DNA of 34,133 nucleotides, from positions 1 through 34,133 of the forward strand of contig DUVA01000207.1 in NCBI GenBank assembly GCA_012841305.1. Direction: 5' to 3'. The translations under genes and the position numbers were made by a program. Each line of letters starts with the position of its first letter. Positions within the stretch are counted from its first letter, which is position 1. Origin of the DNA: Bacillota bacterium (GTDB lineage Bacteria; Bacillota; SHA-98; UBA4971). The notes under the pieces are model-generated. The model did not search any database. It was not told the origin of the DNA and worked only from the letters and a program-made list of their open reading frames with translations. Of this stretch, positions 18,579 to 27,908 are shown piece by piece.

Positions 18579-18850
18579 ATTTATAAGCAACCAATCCCAT
18601 ATTACACATGATTTGTCACAGTTCACAGTGTTATGCCGCAACACAATATGTCGAGGCACTGATGTTAAGATCAACCCCTTAAAGACTTGACTCCCCGAGA
18701 GTCAAAAGCGCAAATCCACTACCTGACACCCAAGCCAAACGCATGCCTGATCCGGCTTAACAGAGTTCTCACAACGCTTCAGTCGCGCGCTAGAGATCCG
18801 TTGCTGATGGTGGATGCTTTCACGAATACATCCTTGAGAGGTGAGTTCAA

Positions 18851-19834
18851 TTGAGCAAGACAGCTACCGCACTGGACGTGACATCCCTCACGAAAGTATT
18901 CCATGAAAGAGGAAACAAAAGCGTCAAAGCAGTAGATAATGTCAGTTTCCATGTGAGACAAGGCGAAGTGCTGGGCCTCCTCGGCCCGAACGGTGCAGGC
19001 AAAACCACAACAATCAAATGCATCCTGGGGCTAATGCGTCCGAATGCGGGTGACATCAAAGTTTTCGGCGAGAGCGTAGAGGCGCATTATCCACGTATAC
19101 TCAAAAATATGAGCGCAGTTTTGGAAGGCAGCAGGAACCTATATTGGCGGTTAACGGTGTGGGAGAACATCCTTTTCTTTGCAGGACTTCACGGGGTTAC
19201 CTCTCGTGATAATAAGGCACATTTTGAGCATCTTGTCCGGCTCTTCTCACTGGAGGACAAAAGGGATGTCGAAGTGAGAAAATTGTCCCAGGGCATGAAG
19301 CAGAAAACCAGTGTCGTATGTGCATTGGCACGACGCACACCATTGGTCTTTTTGGACGAGCCTACCCTCGGCTTGGACGTGGAAACCTCCCTGGAGCTTC
19401 GGGCTGTATTGAAACAGATGGCCTCCGAAGAGAATCGCACAATCATAGTGAGTAGCCACAACATGGACGTAATACAGGACGTATGCAAACGCGTAATCAT
19501 CTTGTCGCAAGGACGGATAGTAGCAGATGATCATGTCAGCGATTTAGTGAGCCTTTTCGAGACCAAGGCGTACCGCATTACGTTGCTGGAACCTGTCCCC
19601 GAAGGCCTGCAGGAAGCTTTGGCGTCCAGATTCAGAGGTGCAACAGTAACCGGCGACGGAACAACGACAGAAGTCAAAGTCAATCTCCTCGAGAATGATG
19701 ACATCTACGTCCTCATGGACATCTTGCGTGACAGAGGAGCAATCATTGATGAGATCTCTCACGAGGAAACTGACCTCGAGAAGGCATTTCTGGAGATCGT
19801 CAGGAGGGAGAGGAATAATCATGAATCTCGGTAG
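18851..19834 (+). CDS. ABC-2 type transporter ATP-binding protein (DrrA/NatA-like)
   Basis: 327-aa ORF (TTG start): Walker A GPNGAGKTTTIKC, signature LSQGMKQK, Walker B LVFLDEPTLGLD. Confidence 0.93.
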   Translation: MSKTATALDVTSLTKVFHERGNKSVKAVDNVSFHVRQGEVLGLLGPNGAGKTTTIKCILGLMRPNAGDIKVFGESVEAHYPRILKNMSAVLEGSRNLYWRLTVWENILFFAGLHGVTSRDNKAHFEHLVRLFSLEDKRDVEVRKLSQGMKQKTSVVCALARRTPLVFLDEPTLGLDVETSLELRAVLKQMASEENRTIIVSSHNMDVIQDVCKRVIILSQGRIVADDHVSDLVSLFETKAYRITLLEPVPEGLQEALASRFRGATVTGDGTTTEVKVNLLENDDIYVLMDILRDRGAIIDEISHEETDLEKAFLEIVRRERNNHESR

Positions 19835-20600
19835 CGTTTTCGTTGCTGTTCTTCAACGAGATTGGGCAATGATGAAGAGGTACATAGTCAACACAGTCTC
19901 ATCACTGGTTTCCATATACATAATCTTTCTTCTCATCTTCTTGGGCTTCAAAAGCCTCTCAGGTTACGCTGCCACCGGAGCTCTTGAGGGAACAATGGAA
20001 GGCACTGTTATCGGATTTTTCGTTTGGACATTCACTGTAATGGCCTTTTCGGACCTGGCTTGGAACCTCGTAATTGAAGCGCAAGCCGGCACATTAGAGC
20101 AACTCTATCTGACGCCTTCCGGGTTTAAGTGGGTATCCGGGTGCACGCTTCTATCCAGCTTAACGCTGAACTTCATTCCTATCGTGGTATTACTCGTCAC
20201 AATGATGGCCACCACAGGACAATGGCTGAATCTTGACTTCATCAGCCTCATCCCGTTGTTGCTCGTCACAGTCCTCGGCGCTTATGGGGTCGGGTTTGCC
20301 CTTGGTGGCCTTGCCCTCATATTCAAGAGAATACAGGCTATCTTTCAGATATTTCAATTCGTGTTCGTTGGGTTCCTCGTCATCCCGCAGAGAGTGCCTT
20401 GGGCCAAACTCCTCCCGCTTTCAATGGGGAACTCCCTCATCTACGACGTGATGGTGGACGGAACCCGCCTTTGGGAGCTTCCGATTGGAAGTATTCTCAC
20501 AGCTCTCATAGTAGGCGCTGCGTACCTTGCCATCGGAGTTACCATATTCTCAGTTTGTGAGAATATCGCAAAGGAGCGCGGCCTACTGGGACACTATTGA
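19821..20600 (+). CDS. ABC-2 type transporter permease
   Basis: ATG at 19821 preceded by GGAGGGAG. Product MNLGSVFVAVLQRDWAMMKRYIVNTVSSLVSIYIIFLLIFLGF... has multiple hydrophobic segments. It overlaps the ATPase gene. The supplied ORF extends upstream to 19695. Confidence 0.88.
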   Translation: MNLGSVFVAVLQRDWAMMKRYIVNTVSSLVSIYIIFLLIFLGFKSLSGYAATGALEGTMEGTVIGFFVWTFTVMAFSDLAWNLVIEAQAGTLEQLYLTPSGFKWVSGCTLLSSLTLNFIPIVVLLVTMMATTGQWLNLDFISLIPLLLVTVLGAYGVGFALGGLALIFKRIQAIFQIFQFVFVGFLVIPQRVPWAKLLPLSMGNSLIYDVMVDGTRLWELPIGSILTALIVGAAYLAIGVTIFSVCENIAKERGLLGHY

Positions 20601-20614
20601 CATAATCAGCAAAA

Positions 20615-20651
20615 ATCCCCGGGCCTGGCTATTTCCAATAGGTCCGGGGAT
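20615..20651. terminator. Stem-loop between convergent genes (possible terminator)
   Basis: ATCCCCGGGCCT (20615-20626) / AGGTCCGGGGAT (20640-20651): 12-bp stem with one G-T pair. No long U-tract. Lies between the ABC permease stop and the coaX stop. Confidence 0.6.
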
Positions 20652-20674
20652 ACATTCCTTAGAAGGCGATATTC

Positions 20675-21442
20675 TCAGGCCTGATTTCTCTCGTATATAA
20701 TACGCAAACCCTCAAGTGTCAAGTTAACATCAATTTCGTCAATCTCCTGCGCTTCCTTGGCAATCAGCGGTGCCAGGCCGCCCGTGGCGATGACCTTAGG
20801 AGCTGTCCCCATCTCCTCTTTCATCCGCCTCACGATTTCATTGACCTGGCCGACCGCCCCATAGACAAGCCCTGACTGCATACTCCTGACTGTATTTCGT
20901 CCGATAACAGTCGGAGGCCTCACCAACTCCACACGGGGAAGTCTCGCCGCGTGAGAGAAAAGCGCCTCACTGGAAATCATGATTCCGGGACATATTATGC
21001 CACCAAGATACTCCCCGTCCTCTGACACTGCACAGAAAGTAGTGGCTGTGCCGAAATCCACGACTATGACGGAAGAGTGGTGCTTCTCATAAGCTGCGAC
21101 AGCATTAACGATACGGTCTGCCCCGATTTCCCTGGGGTTTTCATAGCGAAGCACCATTCCGGTCTTGATCCCGGGTTCCACTATAAGAGGTTCTATCTTG
21201 AAATATCTCTTGGCAAGCTCTTCAAATATACCGATAATCGGCGGAACCACGCATGAGATTGCGATCCCTGAGATTTCGTCAAACTTAGTATTGTCATATG
21301 AGAATAGAGCAGCCAAGATCATTGCATATTCGTCAGAAGTCTTACGTCTGTCTGTTGCAATGCGATAACCGGTCATAAGTTCAGCTTTGTCATAAACACC
21401 AATCATAATTTGGGTATTACCGATATCAAGCGTAAGAAGCAT
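20675..21442 (-). CDS. coaX: Type III pantothenate kinase
   Basis: 255-aa ORF: MLLTLDIGNTQIMIGVYD, GADRIVNAVAAYEKHHSSVIVVDFGTATTF, GGIICPGIMISSEALF. Confidence 0.96.
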   Translation of the reverse strand: MLLTLDIGNTQIMIGVYDKAELMTGYRIATDRRKTSDEYAMILAALFSYDNTKFDEISGIAISCVVPPIIGIFEELAKRYFKIEPLIVEPGIKTGMVLRYENPREIGADRIVNAVAAYEKHHSSVIVVDFGTATTFCAVSEDGEYLGGIICPGIMISSEALFSHAARLPRVELVRPPTVIGRNTVRSMQSGLVYGAVGQVNEIVRRMKEEMGTAPKVIATGGLAPLIAKEAQEIDEIDVNLTLEGLRIIYERNQA

Positions 21443-21570
21443 ACACAGGTTCTCCCCTTCCCATCCGAAACAAGGTAAAGCGGCGCGCCACTGTCATCGC
21501 GATCATGCCAAGCGCCACTATCGCCGTAATGGTGCCCAACGCCATTGCCACCGTGATCAAACAAAACAGC

Positions 21571-21858
21571 CTACACCATGATATTGGCAAAGGCCCTGAT
21601 GAGTATGACAATCCCCATTCCTACGAAAAGCAATCCGGCGACAACCTGAATGTACTCTGTCGGCACGAATTTCGAAGCAACGCTCCCGAAAAGAGCCCCG
21701 ATTAGGCTTACACTGGTCAGGGCCAGCGACGCCCCGACAAAAATCGGCATTATCTTTTGATGTTGCGCCACAAGGGTAAATACTGCAAGTTGTGTCTTAT
21801 CTCCTATCTCTGCAAGGAAAATAGTAGCGAAAGTAAGTCCAAGTAGCTTCCAGTCCAA
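21571..21858 (-). CDS. UPF0016/GDT1 (TMEM165-like) family half-length membrane protein
   Basis: 95-aa ORF with hallmark FLAEIGDKTQLAVFTLVAQ and three hydrophobic segments. TTG start preceded by AAGGAG. Confidence 0.85.
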   Translation of the reverse strand: MDWKLLGLTFATIFLAEIGDKTQLAVFTLVAQHQKIMPIFVGASLALTSVSLIGALFGSVASKFVPTEYIQVVAGLLFVGMGIVILIRAFANIMV

Positions 21859-22196
21859 AGAATCCCAACTCCTTAATCTTCATTTTCTTGGAGTTTCTAT
21901 TCCCTATTACAATATCCCTTCTTCAACTCAATATCCATTTACGAACCTCGCATTAATTCTATAGCTGAGGCGCTTCCATCCATATCTTTATATCCGACAC
22001 TCCCATGATGGATACCAAAGAGACATCTGGGAGGTTATGAATAGAAAAGGCTGGTATCAACCGGCTATGGCTGAAACGTAAGACGTGTTCAGAGGGGAGG
22101 AGGGCTGTGCCGCTTTCCCTTGGATCTTCCGGCACTTTCTGATAGTCTCCGGATAGTCTCCGGCAGCATACGTCCGCCTGCAGGCAGGCAGTCTAG

Positions 22197-22946
22197 CTAA
22201 CGGGATCCGGCTGTGTACCAATAAAACACCTGACTTGTTCGCAAGCTCGGGAAGTAATAGCCGTCACCTGTTTCGGTGGCTCTCTCCTTAACAAAGTCTC
22301 TCACAATCTCCAGTTCACAAGGAGTGAATTCGTGATAGCCGGATATGAGCTCAACGCCTTCATCAATGGATCGCAACGGTTGTCCGAATTCATAAGTATA
22401 GGTACCAGACTCAAAAGAAATACCTAAATCCTTAAGGACAGCTTCCGTATCCAGGGGACATCTTGCGCGCAACGGGGGCTTTCGATTCAGCCTTGCGTAA
22501 AGAGAATCAATACCGAAATTCTTCTTGGCTCTGCCGACAGGGGTAATCAGCACTACCCCACGCCCTGCCAAGGCATTAATCCTAATAATTGACTCCCGAG
22601 AACCCATGATGGCTCTCCCGGCATAGGACGCAATAATGACATCATGAACCTCGCCTGGCCAGTCTTCCCAGGTGGATTCAACATAACGTATGTTGTGAAT
22701 GCCTTTCTGAAGAGATGTTTTTCGGAGGTCTGAAAGGGCAAGGCTACATGGTTCCAAGGCAGTGACACTTCTCACTTTACCTGCCAGCATTCGCGAAAAC
22801 GGTCCGACACCTGCAGCGATCTCCAGCACTGTGCTCTCTGTGTCAAGCATGGTTTCAAGGATCGGCATGAAAACCCAAGGGTATTCACTGGTTTCAAGAG
22901 CCCTTGTAAACCACTTGATCTTCTCCTCGCTCCAGGTGAAACTCAA
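22197..22946 (-). CDS. Class I SAM-dependent methyltransferase
   Basis: 249-aa ORF with SAM-binding motif TVLEIAAGVGPFSRMLAGKVRSVTALEPCSLAL. Confidence 0.75.
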   Translation of the reverse strand: MSFTWSEEKIKWFTRALETSEYPWVFMPILETMLDTESTVLEIAAGVGPFSRMLAGKVRSVTALEPCSLALSDLRKTSLQKGIHNIRYVESTWEDWPGEVHDVIIASYAGRAIMGSRESIIRINALAGRGVVLITPVGRAKKNFGIDSLYARLNRKPPLRARCPLDTEAVLKDLGISFESGTYTYEFGQPLRSIDEGVELISGYHEFTPCELEIVRDFVKERATETGDGYYFPSLRTSQVFYWYTAGSR

Positions 22947-22957
22947 ACAACATACAC

Positions 22958-23479
22958 CTACTTCTCGGCCAGAACCCGGCTGAGCCAGTCTTCTACGTAT
23001 CGCCTAATATCATCGCGACTCTCCTCGGTGACTTCTAATATCTCAGTATCGTCCCGACTGCGGATTTCCTTCAAAAAGGGGTTGTCGTCTTCCTTAAGAA
23101 CCCCCACAACAGGCACCGGGCTGTCAAGAGCGTCGGTTACAGCCTGCCTAAACCCGTAAGCGCGGAGCTCAAACCTGCCGAGTTCATCCATGACGACAAG
23201 ATCCGCAGAACGAATACCGCGCCTGACGGCTTCCGCTCCTACGGTTTCGAATGCCTCAAGGTGAATATCCCAGCCACCTTTTCGAGCTGTAGATATGTCG
23301 GCTGACGAAGATGTGTCCAAATCGATGATGCGGAACGCACGCAAGCGCCTGCCTTCAAACACCCTATCCACGCGGAACCCGCCCAAAGTCACAGGGAACT
23401 TTAGAAGCGCTGAGAAGAGAGCAGTGGATTTGCCAACGTGTTTCGGTCCGGTAAGGAACAGATTTCGTCTCATATTCAC
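22958..23479 (-). CDS. THEP1-type nucleoside-triphosphatase
   Basis: 173-aa ORF with P-loop FLTGPKHVGKST, GGFRVDRVFEGRRLRAFRIID, DLVVMDELGRFEL (Walker B). Overlaps the upstream membrane gene. Confidence 0.82.
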   Translation of the reverse strand: MNMRRNLFLTGPKHVGKSTALFSALLKFPVTLGGFRVDRVFEGRRLRAFRIIDLDTSSSADISTARKGGWDIHLEAFETVGAEAVRRGIRSADLVVMDELGRFELRAYGFRQAVTDALDSPVPVVGVLKEDDNPFLKEIRSRDDTEILEVTEESRDDIRRYVEDWLSRVLAEK

Positions 23480-24078
23480 TGCAACCCGGTTCCTCCTGAC
23501 GCAGCTACATCCTGCGGAATCGTGTCGATTCCCAAGACCCTTACCAGATACGTACCGGCTGCAAACGCGAAAAATCCGCCGAGCCCTCCTGTAATGGCAG
23601 CAATTGGGGATATAACCATAATCAGGCTCCCTCCCATTCTAAACATGAGAATCGCGTTAGAGACGGAACCTGCGACATTAGCGACAGCCCCTGCCATTAT
23701 GCACGGGATCGATGCATGACGACAATCACGCCAGAATAGTCCCAACAGCAAATACAGGACTTCCACAGCTATACCGGGAAGGGCGTATGAGACGATGATG
23801 AGAGCTCCGAGTGCTCCGGTAAATCCCATCATCATCGCAAGTATCCCCTGTAGGAGGCAGAAGAGGAAAACAGAGCCTGGACGGCTTACTACGTAACCGG
23901 CAAGCACAACCCAAAACATGTAAACTGTGCCTGCAGCGACTCCTCCGGGAATACCGAGAGGCTGAGTAATAACTTTGACAACACCCTTCACATAGGGTTT
24001 TGTCACCATACTAAGAACAGCAATAAGAGCTAGAAATACAAGTTCTCGCGTAGTCCACCGCCATCGTCGAATTGGCAT
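23476..24078 (-). CDS. ECF transporter S-component-like membrane protein (YkoE-like)
   Basis: 200-aa strongly hydrophobic ORF: RELVFLALIAVLSMVTKPYVKGVVKVITQPLGIPGGVAAGTVYMFWVVLAG, LQGILAMMMGFTGALGALIIVSY. Confidence 0.65.
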   Translation of the reverse strand: MPIRRWRWTTRELVFLALIAVLSMVTKPYVKGVVKVITQPLGIPGGVAAGTVYMFWVVLAGYVVSRPGSVFLFCLLQGILAMMMGFTGALGALIIVSYALPGIAVEVLYLLLGLFWRDCRHASIPCIMAGAVANVAGSVSNAILMFRMGGSLIMVISPIAAITGGLGGFFAFAAGTYLVRVLGIDTIPQDVAASGGTGLQ

Positions 24079-24091
24079 ATAGCGTCCTCCT

Positions 24092-24628
24092 TTACCTTTC
24101 TGACAAGGGTTTTAGGAGCCCTCTGCGGATAAGTATTTCAGAAAGAAGAATCGCGATGGCGCCTCCTGCAAGAGCAGTAATGAGCTGTGGCAGTTGCATC
24201 ATTTGAGCGATTTTCGGCGGAACAGCAACTACAAACCTTACTGCGCCGGCCAGCACTAAGTACTTGATGATTGATGCTGCAACGACAGCAACATACTTGT
24301 TGCGCTTCTCAACCAATCCGTAAACTACAACCAAGACAACGTTCCCCAATGCGATGAATGGAATCATCGGCCCTAGCGGAGCAGGCAGAATACCGCGCCA
24401 AAAAGCGATGACAGGGGTGATGAGGCCTATTGCCACGCCTCCCAAAATCCCCACAAATACGCTTGCAATATACAGCATTGTGTTGACTAGCGGGCCGGTC
24501 GCATATTGTGGCATACCCATCATCTGTATTACTAAAGTGAGTGCCATTAATATGGCAGTCCTGGTAATAAAAAGAACATTTCGGCTCGTCTGCGTAACAT
24601 TCTTACGGTTGTTGTTCAAAACACCCAC
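24092..24628 (-). CDS. ECF transporter S component-like membrane protein
   Basis: 178-aa hydrophobic ORF: TRTAILMALTLVIQMMGMPQYATGPLVNTMLYIASVFVGILGGVAIGLITPVIAFWRGILPAPLGPMIPFIALGNVVLV. Confidence 0.7.
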   Translation of the reverse strand: MGVLNNNRKNVTQTSRNVLFITRTAILMALTLVIQMMGMPQYATGPLVNTMLYIASVFVGILGGVAIGLITPVIAFWRGILPAPLGPMIPFIALGNVVLVVVYGLVEKRNKYVAVVAASIIKYLVLAGAVRFVVAVPPKIAQMMQLPQLITALAGGAIAILLSEILIRRGLLKPLSER

Positions 24629-24759
24629 CTTCTTTCTCCTTGCAAGCCGGTTTGCATCTCTTTGGGACTCCTCGAGACTCCTCTACATTCTTCTGAGACT
24701 TTTCTACATCCTCGTGTCTTTTCCTCCCGGGCTGCAGTAATCGGCATCTGATGCTGATA

Positions 24760-26952
24760 TCAATCTTCCCCTGAATCCGAAGCCCGGATTCGCATGGATA
24801 AAGATATCCGTCCCCGTTCAGAGTCGACTTTGATCACCTTCACTCTTACTACATCACCAACTGCCACCACATTATGCGGGCTTTGCACGAAAGAATCACT
24901 CATCTCAGAAATGTGGATGAGTCCGTCCCGTTCAACCCCGATATCAACAAACGCCCCAAAATCGACTACGTTGCGTACGGTTCCAGAAACCACCATACCG
25001 GGCGCAAGGTCCTTCATGGACAGGACATCACTACGGAATACAGGGCCCGGCAGCTCCGCCCTGGGATCTCGTCCCGGACGTCTGAGCGCGTCTACTATGT
25101 CCTCAAGGGTGGGAACACCTGCATTAAGCTCTTCTGAAAGGGCTTTGACGTCAACATCCACAAGTTTGCGGCGTAATTGAGTTACCTTCTCCGGAGAAAG
25201 AAGATCCTCCGGGGAAGAGCCAAGGAGAATGAGAACCGCTTCAGCCACATCGTAAGACTCTGGGTGAATCGGTGTAATAGCAAGAGGATCCTCAACTGAC
25301 CTTATCCTGAGGAACCCGGCTGCTTGCTGAAATGTTTTCGGTCCGAGCCTGGGCACGTCCTGCAAGCCGGCTCTGGATTCGAATGGGCCGTTTTCCTCCC
25401 GAAACGAGACAATATTCTTTGCCACTGTCTTTGAAATGCCTGCTACGTAGGATAAGAGAGCAGCAGATGCCGTATTAAGATTGACACCTACATAGTTGAC
25501 ACATGATTCCACTGTTTTTTCCAAAGTTTCCCCGAGCCTCGCCTGGTTAATGTCGTGCTGATAAAGGCCTACCCCGATTGATTTGGGATCAATCTTCACA
25601 AGCTCAGCCAAGGGATCCTGAAGCCTGCGGGCAATCGATACTGCGCCCCTCACGGATACGTCAAGATCCGGAAACTCCTCCCGCCCCATATCAGAGGCGG
25701 AATAGACTGAAGCGCCGGCCTCATCCACAATTACATAGCTTAGACCATGAGCTGAGTTCTTTATGAATTCGCTGACAAATGCCTCAGTTTCACGGGAGGC
25801 GGTACCATTGCCGATAGTAATGACATTGACACCATGCTTCCGGACGAGATCCCCGACAATCCTCTCTGCTTCGTCGCGCCGCTCCTGTGGGGGGTGTGGG
25901 TATATGACTGCAGTCGCAAGTAGTTTACCTGTAGGATCCACTACTGCTATTTTCGATCCTGTTCGAAAACCGGGATCAATACCCAATACTACTTTACCGC
26001 TGACAGGAGACTGCATCAGGAGATTCCGAAGATTCCTTGCGAATACTCCTATTGCATGATCCTCCGCCTTCTCCGTGAGAGCGCTGCGAGTCTCCCGCTC
26101 CATTGCAGGACATAGAAGTCGCGTGTACCCGTCTTCAATCGCAAGGTCAAGCTGATCCTTGAATATCCCGTTGTCATCACTGACGAAATTTCCTCGAATG
26201 GCCGAAAGAAGGACCTCATCAGGCCTTGACACCTTAACCTTCAACGCACCTTTGGACTCTCCTCGGTTTATCGCCAAGATCCTGTGGGGAGGCATATTCG
26301 CAATTTGCTCCCCGTAGTCATAGTAGTCCTCATACTCGGGCATGCGCTCATCCTGCGCCTCGGCCCCTGTGGTCTCCAAGAAACCCTGCTCACGGAAATG
26401 CCGCCTGGCCATAGCCCTGACTTTAGCGTCTTCCATGACAATCTCAGCTACGATATCACGTGCTCCGGCCAGGGCATCATCGGCTGTGGACACGTCCTTT
26501 TCAGGGTCTATGTACAGGGCTGCTATCTCCTGGATATCTCCGTCCACATCCTGACGCTCCAGCATCAACATGGCAAGTGGCTCCAGTCCCTTCTCACGGG
26601 CTTTCGTAGCCCTGGTCTGCCTTTTTGGACGGTAAGGGAGGTAGAGGTCTTCCACTTCCTGCAGCGTAGATGCGCCAAGGATAGCGTCCCGAAGCTCGTC
26701 TGTAAGCTTACCTTGTTCGTCAATGGACCTTATCACTGCATCCTTACGTTCTTCGAGATTGCAGAGGTACGCCAAGCGCTCTTCAATTGATCTTATGACC
26801 ACTTCATCCAGTGATCCGGTAACCTCTTTTCTATACCTGGCAATGAACGGTACAGTATTTCCCTCTTCAAGAAGGGCGACTATGCTGGTTACATTAGCTG
26901 TCTTCACAGAAAGTTCCGCAGAAATTCTCTCTATGATCCCTTGTTTAGTCAT
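24760..26952 (-). CDS. tex: Tex family RNA-binding protein / transcription accessory protein
   Basis: Start placed at ATG 26952 (MTKQGIIERISAELS). Motifs: VPFIARYRKEVTGSLDE, DLYLPYRPKRQTRATKAREKGLEPLA, GIDPGFRTGSKIAVVD, YQHDINQARLGETLEKTVESCVNYVGVNLNTAS, C-terminal S1 domain. Confidence 0.97.
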   Translation of the reverse strand: MTKQGIIERISAELSVKTANVTSIVALLEEGNTVPFIARYRKEVTGSLDEVVIRSIEERLAYLCNLEERKDAVIRSIDEQGKLTDELRDAILGASTLQEVEDLYLPYRPKRQTRATKAREKGLEPLAMLMLERQDVDGDIQEIAALYIDPEKDVSTADDALAGARDIVAEIVMEDAKVRAMARRHFREQGFLETTGAEAQDERMPEYEDYYDYGEQIANMPPHRILAINRGESKGALKVKVSRPDEVLLSAIRGNFVSDDNGIFKDQLDLAIEDGYTRLLCPAMERETRSALTEKAEDHAIGVFARNLRNLLMQSPVSGKVVLGIDPGFRTGSKIAVVDPTGKLLATAVIYPHPPQERRDEAERIVGDLVRKHGVNVITIGNGTASRETEAFVSEFIKNSAHGLSYVIVDEAGASVYSASDMGREEFPDLDVSVRGAVSIARRLQDPLAELVKIDPKSIGVGLYQHDINQARLGETLEKTVESCVNYVGVNLNTASAALLSYVAGISKTVAKNIVSFREENGPFESRAGLQDVPRLGPKTFQQAAGFLRIRSVEDPLAITPIHPESYDVAEAVLILLGSSPEDLLSPEKVTQLRRKLVDVDVKALSEELNAGVPTLEDIVDALRRPGRDPRAELPGPVFRSDVLSMKDLAPGMVVSGTVRNVVDFGAFVDIGVERDGLIHISEMSDSFVQSPHNVVAVGDVVRVKVIKVDSERGRISLSMRIRASDSGED

Positions 26953-27201
26953 TTCTAGCTCACCATCTTTACAAACTCTCTTCACAGCAAGATACTGCAA
27001 TGGGGTTTTCCACTACCTGTAATGCATTACTATCATCATAATATGGACACAGCAAGGTCACAAGCTAATTCTTGCAGGTGACGACTCGCCGGACTTGACT
27101 TCGAGGCCGCTCTTGCTGCTATTGCCCAACATTTCTTATATGCTATACTAAGAAATGGTTCCCTAATTGTACACCCTTTGGAAGGAGGTATATGTGATCA
27201 A

Positions 27202-27897
27202 GTGAGAAACGTTTACGCAACTTCAATCGAGGCACTTATCGGTGTTCTTCCGGTAGTGCTGCTATTGCTCTTATTTAACAGATTTGTCTTGCGAGTGCCT
27301 CTGGAAAATGCCAGAGAAACCTTTATTGGGCTCGCACTGACCGTTATCGGTATCGTCCTCTTTTCTAATGGGCTGAAAATTGGCCTACTCCCCCTTGGCG
27401 AGACTGTCGGCATCAACCTCCCAGGACATGCTCCGATGTGGTTAGTCCTTGCCTTTGCTTTTGTCCTTGGATTCGGCGTGACTTTGGCTGAGCCGTCCTT
27501 ACAAGCACTGGGTGAGCAAATAGAAGAACTCAGCGCGGGAATCATACCGAAGCGCGCCATGATTCTTACTGTAGCTTTAGGAATCGGGCTTGGTGTGACG
27601 ATGGGTGTAATAAAGATTATCTTTCAAATACCTACTTCAAAAATTCTGCTCCCATCACTGGTTCTAATAGCAATACTTATGCAATTCGCGCCGAAGGCTG
27701 CAGTAGGCATAGCATTTGACGCTGCCGGAGTCACTACAGGGCCGGTTACAGTCCCGACTATAATAGCCATGGGGGTAGGTATTGCCACCGCGTTAGGAGG
27801 ACGTGACCCGCTCATAGATGGCTTTGGCCTAATAGCGCTATGTCTTGTCGGAGTCACCTTTACAGTATTGATACTCGGGATGATTTTTAAGATTTAG
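27202..27897 (+). CDS. DUF1538 family membrane protein
   Basis: Start placed at GTG 27202 after AAGGAGG (supplied ORF begins 27178). Hydrophobic; ETFIGLALTVIGIVLFSNGLKIGLLPLGETVG, GFGVTLAEPSLQALGEQIEELSAG. Confidence 0.8.
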   Translation: MRNVYATSIEALIGVLPVVLLLLLFNRFVLRVPLENARETFIGLALTVIGIVLFSNGLKIGLLPLGETVGINLPGHAPMWLVLAFAFVLGFGVTLAEPSLQALGEQIEELSAGIIPKRAMILTVALGIGLGVTMGVIKIIFQIPTSKILLPSLVLIAILMQFAPKAAVGIAFDAAGVTTGPVTVPTIIAMGVGIATALGGRDPLIDGFGLIALCLVGVTFTVLILGMIFKI

Positions 27898-27908
27898 GGG
27901 GTGAGGGC

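Noticed and set aside
21859-22196. Mn-sensing yybP-ykoY riboswitch upstream of the GDT1 gene
   Set aside because: I could not find the characteristic conserved loops in the minus-strand sequence.
26284-26790. 168-aa plus-strand ORF
   Set aside because: Antisense inside tex with no recognisable motif.
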